From positions 136,694,663 to 136,758,662 of the forward strand of contig CM057000.1 in NCBI GenBank assembly GCA_029891345.1: a stretch of 64,000 bases of DNA, read 5' to 3'. Source of the DNA: Dryococelus australis. Taxonomy: Eukaryota > Arthropoda > Insecta > Phasmatodea > Phasmatidae. Made by a program: the position numbers and the translations under genes. The notes beneath the pieces were generated by a model, which was not told where the DNA came from, did no database searches, and worked only from the letters and a program-made list of their open reading frames with translations. Every line of letters begins with the position of its first letter. The first letter of the stretch is position 1. Positions 58,252-64,000 of this stretch are shown here, in pieces.

Positions 58252-58960
58252 TGTATCTGAGTTCGCGAGGGATGGAGGTCTTGATAAAAATAGAAAGAAA
58301 CTAAATTTGTTTTCTAATTTATTCACTCTGCAATTATTTTAAGCGTTAAATGATCTATCTGCAATTTTACTCTTTTTATTTAACAGTGAGCGCAGTATTT
58401 AATGCCTATTTGAACTCTAATTAACGTTCTTAATTGTTTCTCTTTGTTACAGTCAATTAACCCATACTCATTAACACCTGTTCAGTCTATCTGTTATCAT
58501 TTGTAATGCCTTTCACTCACGCATCTAGTCCAATAGTATAGCCTGCCAGCCACGCTCTTCTCTGCTCGATACTCGCAGTCGCAGACTTTCTTTCCGCTGG
58601 TCACTTCTCTCGCTGCTCGTCTTCTATCACTCGGAACTCAACCACTCATTCATTAATTCATTCATCAACTCCAACTCAACTCAACTGCCGGCCCGGAGGC
58701 CTGTCGCGTTATTTATAGTGTTGGCCCTACCATCTGGAAGGTTCAACGCACCCCGAGTTGCGCAGAGAGAACGAGTTCAGTAATCAAGAGCATTCTTAAG
58801 ATAAACGCAGAAAGTTTCAGCAGAATGCGCCGATGCAGATATTAAATTGTCGACTCGTTCTCTGTAACTGATACGCTGCCAACATCGCTCGCGCTGCCGC
58901 CGCTATTATATAACGATATAGGTTTAATGCGGAACCAAGCGCAGCGCAATAATTGGACTA
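58252..58960 (-). mobile_element. LTR-like sequence (possible solo LTR)
   Basis: On the minus strand a TATAAATAACGCG promoter-like stretch (about 58708-58720) is followed by GTTGAGTTGAGTTGGAG repeats, a G/A-rich leader, and an AATAAA at about 58320. This order resembles the U3-R-U5 layout of an LTR. The leader shares AAGTCTGCGACTGCGAG, GATGCGTGAGTGA, AGACTGAAC and AATTGACTGTAAC with 63380-63870. It interrupts a MITE B copy. TG...CA ends and a target duplication were not defined. Confidence 0.55.
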
Positions 58961-60131
58961 AAAAATCGAGTAAATTTCTCATTTCAAACTACCTTTTTAA
59001 AATCTTCTGGAGACATTATTTATTTCTTCAATTTGACTCTCAAAAACAAGCAAATTAAGGTAAAAGGTCAAAATATAAAACATGTAAAAAATATCACAAA
59101 CTTTGATGAAAATTCTTAAGAGAATTTTAGATCATGGATAAATTCACCATTTTTCATTTCCTTTAGGCCTCTATACGCTATAAAATTTTCTTTCTCATTT
59201 ATTAGTTTCCAAGTATTTTGATCTAATATTTTCACGTAGCGCTCTGGTAATGAAATTTTAAACTTGCCATCTAGAATACAACTAATATTTTTACCAAAAT
59301 TAGATTCATTAATTTCAATCTGTGGCAGTAAATAATTTATTTATTTTTCTAGATATCGTAGTTTAGTGAATTCAGAAGAATTATTGAACTTCTTCAGGAG
59401 AGTCCATTTTCATTTATAAAGAGAAAAACTTATTGAGATGAAGAAAAAATTGGCGCTGGAATTTTATCAAGATAAGATGATTTAGCTTGCAGGTTAGGCT
59501 TAAAAACCCTGCCCAAGGCATCTGAGATGTGTTGAAATTTGTTTGAGACTTTGGCCTTTAATTTTCTCTATTTTGGGCTACAATTTGAAAGATTTTACAG
59601 GAAAAGAGAGATTTGCTAGATTTCGGGTTTAATTTTCTTGAATTTCATCTAATTTAGTGCGTTGCGCCTGTATCCGCAATAGACCTCTACTATAGAGCAT
59701 CTCACTCTTAGATTGCAGTGTGCGGTGAATTGGACATTCACTCTCTCTTTCCAATACATGGTTTCTGTCGTTAACTCTGTCCTTGTTCCTGCGTGCACTG
59801 TTGCCTGATGTGTTATCTTTATCCAGCCTAAAAAAAATATATGCCATTTTCGTTGCCACAATGATAGGGTATCTCACAGGCTTCAGTTTCAAAGGAGCCG
59901 CTTAGCTTTGCGTCTCAGGATTGGATTCCTTTAAGAGTTGGCAGGGAGGTAAATAGATAAAAATTATCTTAATCAGGCCGTTTCCTTCACCGCCCATTTG
60001 TTTCTCAGCTTGCCAGTTATGTCACAAAACTGAAGCAATCTGGCAACAGTGAGCGCCATAAGCCCTGTACTGCAATCTAAGCGTGAGACGGACCATAACG
60101 ATCCTCCTCGCTCGCGCGGACCAGCGACACG
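58961..60131. other. AT-rich DNA, nothing recognised
   Basis: An 87-codon minus-strand frame (59629-59892) has no domain and is not called. Confidence 0.4.
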
Positions 60132-60560
60132 TATAGTCCATTCACGGTTTCTTCGGCCTTTTTGAACCAAACCCTTGAAAAATCTCTCCATGTATATGAC
60201 GTGTTTAGTTATTGCCTATATTCGCCCTGTATCACAAGTGTTTTATACTAGTGTTCGTAAAAGTTACTTTTTTCCTGTTAAATTTAAATGCTATTCATAT
60301 TTTATCCATAAATTATAGTGATTTATTTATAAATAATATGAATAAAAATTGGGGAGAAAATAGGTATGTTGGTAACGACTGGTGAGAAATAGTCATACAA
60401 AATATTGTTACACTGAGTGCGCACAAATGCAGTGCGTTATCTCCCTGGTGTAATTCTCCAGGCTTAGTTAGGCTTAGTTTGCCCGAAGCGGAGGAATATC
60501 TTCCAAGTAGAACTTTAGCAGGGATTTAGAAAAGTAGGAAGTCACCGTGAACGGACTATA
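60132..60560 (+). mobile_element. MITE family B, complete reference copy
   Basis: Ends TATAGTCCATTCACGGTTTC and TCACCGTGAACGGACTATA are inverted copies that differ at about two positions in the outer 16 and include a TA at each edge. 429 bp, non-coding. The TIR resembles that of A/C/D (TATAGGCTGTTCACGG), differing mainly in GTCC versus GGCT. Confidence 0.9.
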
Positions 60561-60603
60561 TATACACTACCACGTGCATGTAAAACTTGGTATTTTTTGT
60601 GTG

Positions 60604-60755
60604 TAGGCTGTTCACGATAATGTGAGCACTTTAGAAATCAACCTTAGGAAAAAGTCAATATTCCTACTCTGCATATATTTTAACGAGCGCACTGAAGATG
60701 CGTGCGCCCACTAAAGTTGGTAACGACGGAGGGAAAGTAGTTCCATGTCATAACA
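60604..60755 (+). mobile_element. MITE family A, left third only
   Basis: Begins TAGGCTGTTCACGATAATG and runs to GTTCCATGTCATAACATCC, then turns into unrelated sequence. Confidence 0.75.
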
Positions 60756-62285
60756 TCCAATTTTTCTTACCATTCTCACGATTTTTATACTCTGAATAGA
60801 CTTAATATGATAAAAACAAAACCTTGAAGGGATTTTTTTTTTAGCTTATCTGGCAAAACGTCGTATTCCCGGGATGATTATGTACGTTGATGTACCTTTA
60901 CATGTAAACAAGGAATGTGTAGAAAATGTGTCCGGACAACTTGAACTTTAAGAAGTACACGCACTACCAAAATTGTCGGACAAGTAAGACTTGTGTGTAC
61001 ATTAAAAAAGAAAGCGTTTACTTTGTGACACTGTAAAACATTCTGCTAGAATTTACTTATTCAAATGCTTAATAAAATCAATTAGTAAAAATGTTCTTAA
61101 CTAAAATTAAAGCGTATTTATTTTCTGGGCGAAAAAAAAAAACAAGACCATCGTAATTACTCTGTTATGTAATAAAAATGAATAATGTTCACAAATAATC
61201 GTAATAACTGATTTTATGCATAGCCTATCTGTTTCAGCCATGTAATTTATAATTTCTACAATCGAAACGGATGTTCGTCGATTTAGAGATGCCTCGAGTT
61301 TAAAACTGTTTTCAGTATAAAGCAAGCAATTTTCTGGTGTGACTGATTTTTTTTTCATCTGTGTATAGTATATAGTCGATAGTCAATGTGTGTTTAGTTG
61401 ACCCGTGTACCAGTTACTGTACGTACTCGGCGACAGAATCGTTGAATGTGTGATATATATGCATATATAGGTCTATATGTTTATAATATGCGTGTGTTTT
61501 AACTGATAGGCCCATAATCATTGCCGTGGTTCGGACGTGTAAAGAATTGTTAACAGTTTGTGTTATATCTCTTTGAGTAGGGTGATCAGACATCCCGATT
61601 TCAACTGGTCTGCCCTTTTTTTTTTCCTTCGTAATCTGTCCCGGCGTCCCACAAATGTTTAACGGAACGCCAAAGGTCGTGCCCCCCCCCCCCCTCTCCC
61701 ATTACAAACTTTCAACAAATGGCTGTTTAATTTACTAGATTAAATTTTTTCAAGTACCCCACCTATGTAATATGACATACTGTTTTTTTAACAGTTTTAA
61801 ATCGTAAATACGTTTCTCAAGATGAGAGAACGCTCACAGATTGGGAAAGTAATAGTTAAAATTTCAGCCATAAATTTTTTTTTGAAACAGTGCAATTCCA
61901 CTTAAATAATAAAGACACGCTATTAAATAGTGTTATTTGACGATAGAATGAAGTCTCATTATAGCAAAAAGTTGCCTTATATTGAACTGGAACTTTAAGA
62001 CTTGGAAGAAACATCCTCGCTCCTTGCCGTTAGTGTCCTGTTTTGTCCTTTTTTTTTTTTTTTAAAGGAAAATTTGGTAAAATGTCCTGTTTTGTAAGTT
62101 TATAAATCTGGCCACCCTACTTTAAAGTCCATTGTTTGGCATTAGCCTGCAACTCACGACGATGCCAGAACTAAAGTTTCTTATCCCAGTGTTTACTTGA
62201 GTATTTCTCCGCATTGATTTCACATGACGCAGACGCGAACAACTTGACTGTAGCTGATGCTGCACTCGGAGGGGTGGCTGATGTT
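60756..62285. other. AT-rich DNA, nothing recognised
   Basis: Contains poly(T) and poly(C) runs (61615-61624, 61682-61694) but no repeat partner or gene. Confidence 0.45.
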
Positions 62286-62539
62286 AAAGGCCGTTCACGA
62301 TAAAGTGAGCACTTTTGAAATTAACCTTTAAAAAAGTCTCTTTCCCTACATGCATACTGTACATTTTAACTGGCGCATTGAGTGACACGCGCCCAGTAAA
62401 GTTGGCAACGATGGCAGGAAAATAGTTCCATATCGTATCGTCGAATGAAAAGTGTTAGGTAACCATTTGAGATAACTAAAATTATTTGTTTGGCTTTCTT
62501 TTATTTAAATTTCTTTAATGCATCGAAGGGTGAAAATAC

Positions 62540-62571
<32 letters not shown>

Positions 62572-62730
62572 CCAAACAACTTCAAAGTTTCACTTGACCG
62601 ACGCATGAATAAAGTGATGAGGCCCATAGCAATGTTAATTTCACATAAGGTGGAAGAATGCACAACGTGCATACAAGTAGATCTTAAGCAGGGCTTTCAA
62701 AAGTGCCCAGTTTACCGTGAACAGCGTGTA
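62286..62730 (+). mobile_element. MITE family A, complete copy with long poly(T)
   Basis: Ends AAAGGCCGTTCACGATAAAG and TTTACCGTGAACAGCGTGTA. A run of 28 T (62544-62571) has expanded at the oligo-T position present in other copies. Confidence 0.88.
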
Positions 62731-62907
62731 GGACAGCACATGCCGGCCCAGCCACGCCTTCCTTTTCCCCCAGCAGGACGTGACGAGTAATTGTGAGTAG
62801 CCTGCAGGAAGCGCGCGTGCATGATGCGTGCTTCAATGCCCTGAGGCGGTCGCTAAGTGCAGGTCTCCGCTACTCGAGAAGCAAGCAAGCCTACGCGAAA
62901 CTGAATC

Positions 62908-63210
62908 CAGTCCGTTCTCGACTACTTCCAACTTTTCTGAAGCCCCTCCTGAAGTTCCAGGATACTCCTCCGCCTCGCGCGAGCAGAACATTTCACCAAA
63001 GCGACAAGGCACCACATTCCTCCGCACTCGGTGTAGTAATAATATTTTGCACGAGAACTATTTCTTGCTAGGCATTACCAACACGCTTATTTTTTACTGT
63101 TTTTATTCATATTAATTACAAATAAAATATTATGATCGATAGGGAAAATATAAGCGACAGTTGAATTCAACAAAAAATTAGTTTAACAAAAGTATAAAAT
63201 GTTCGCGGTG
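62908..63210 (-). mobile_element. MITE family B, partial
   Basis: Starts with a decayed TIR, CAGTCCGTTCTCGACTACTT, and keeps CCAACTTTTCTGAAGC, TCCTCCGCCTCGC and AGGCATTACCAACACGC. It breaks off before the far third. Confidence 0.75.
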
Positions 63211-63379
63211 GTAGTGTTTGAAGTGGAAACGGGAAGGGGTTGAGGGGGGGGGGGTTGCTGCATTGTTCTCCCCCCACAAGGGCCAGGGAAGTCCAAAGTT
63301 TAAACCATTAAAACTATCGTCTTAAATGTAGTGTTAAATGTTTTTGCTTTGCTGCGTCGCTTCCCCCGTGCCCCGTCCC
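63211..63379. other. Unassigned, with poly(G)
   Basis: Short G-rich and C-rich runs (63240-63275) between a MITE B fragment and the LTR-like sequence. Confidence 0.35.
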
Positions 63380-63870
63380 GCGCGAGCGTGTGAATGACGG
63401 TGTGTAAAAGCCGTCTATAGTAACCCGAGAAGTGGCGGAGATTTACAAAGACCACTTTCTTCTGCCCTTGCGCGGATTGATTTTCTTAGGGGTATCTCTG
63501 CAAGAATGTTCTGGTTATCGCCCTAGACTATCTCAGCGTGACTCGGGGCGCGGGGGAACTTCTGTATCGGGCTGGAAGCCGCGACGGATCTCAGAGTCTA
63601 CAGTATAGAGTTTTGAAGACTACGGTCCCGAGCGTCATGTGTGCGAAGACAGTGAAGCGTCGAGTGGCGCCGAGAGTGTCCAACGGGAGTGAAGTCTGCG
63701 GACTGCGAGCATCGGTACAGTGAAGAGTGAAACTGACGGGCGGGACTACTGAAGTGGATGCGTGAGTGACAAACATTTGGAATGCTGGTAATGGACAGAC
63801 TGAACATGTATAATTACTGAGCGTGAATTGACTGTAACCAATTTAGAGGTGGTGGCACAGACTTGAATTA
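63380..63870 (+). mobile_element. LTR-like sequence, GC-rich relative of the 58.3-kb copy
   Basis: Shares in order AAGTCTGCG followed by GACTGCGAGCATCG, GGATGCGTGAGTGAC, GGACAGACTGAAC and GAATTGACTGTAACC with the minus strand of 58252-58960. Its GC-rich left half could be mistaken for a promoter and first exon. The open frame at 63538-63723 (61 codons) is therefore not called as a gene. Confidence 0.55.
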
Positions 63871-63881
63871 AAATTGAGGGA

Positions 63882-64000
63882 TAGGCTGTTTACGGTAAAA
63901 TGAGCACTTTCGAAAGACCTGCTTAAGATTTACTTGTATACATGTTGTCTGTTCTTCCGCCTTATGTATAATTACTATTGCCACGGGCCTTATCACTTTA
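63882..64000 (-). mobile_element. MITE family A, cut by the window edge
   Basis: Begins TAGGCTGTTTACGGTAAAAT and continues with CTTCCGCCTTATGTA and GGGCCTTATCACTTTA up to the last base of the window. Confidence 0.88.

Noticed and set aside
63538..63723. First exon of a host gene
   Set aside because: Although GC-rich, the region matches the LTR-like sequence at 58252-58960, and the 61-codon frame has no ordered domain.

Overview
The window is eukaryotic nuclear DNA. It is AT-rich and non-operonic, and almost everything recognisable in it is a transposable element or a tandem repeat. A jockey-type LINE, a copia-type LTR element primed by an internal fragment of initiator tRNA-Met, many TA-flanked MITEs and tRNA-derived SINEs point to an arthropod, probably an insect with a large repeat-rich genome. 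I cannot name the species. Only one stretch looks like host protein-coding sequence: a CpG-rich promoter and 5' UTR followed by a 60-codon first exon on the + strand (23280-23459) with a good splice donor. The downstream exons were not found.

Layout: 0-11 kb holds scattered MITEs, a tRNA-derived SINE, a Helitron-like element, a 56-bp x3 tandem repeat, and a frameshifted jockey-like reverse transcriptase (8.87-10.05 kb) followed by a stretch with three perfect stem-loops ending in poly(A). 11.2-20 kb is a T/G-rich block. It contains a complete but dead copia element (12519-17115, LTRs about 94-95% identical by eye, PBS and PPT visible) and several diverged direct and tandem repeats. 20-28 kb holds the candidate host first exon, three compact MITEs, and a fourth that was split by a 744-bp TIR element with a 3-bp duplication. 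28-38 kb holds a TTAA-flanked MITE with a central hairpin, other TIR elements, minisatellites, an (AT)n tract, a SINE and a hAT transposase relic. 38.5-40.2 kb is a large 29/30/32-bp minisatellite that is open in several frames. 41-52 kb is mostly featureless AT-rich DNA with short satellites, a few MITEs and a degraded minus-strand reading frame. 52-64 kb is very dense in MITEs and also holds two related LTR-like sequences.

The most informative pattern is a set of MITE families (called A, C and D here) with unrelated interiors but the same ends (TAGGCTGTTCACGGTAAA). Family B has closely similar ends. Together they account for about 25 insertions in 64 kb. This suggests several passenger interiors mobilised by one transposase type that leaves a TA target duplication. 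Two other families (F and H) sit between TTAA sites, as piggyBac-type elements do. No prokaryotic-type gene, operon, CRISPR array, rRNA gene or functional tRNA gene is visible.
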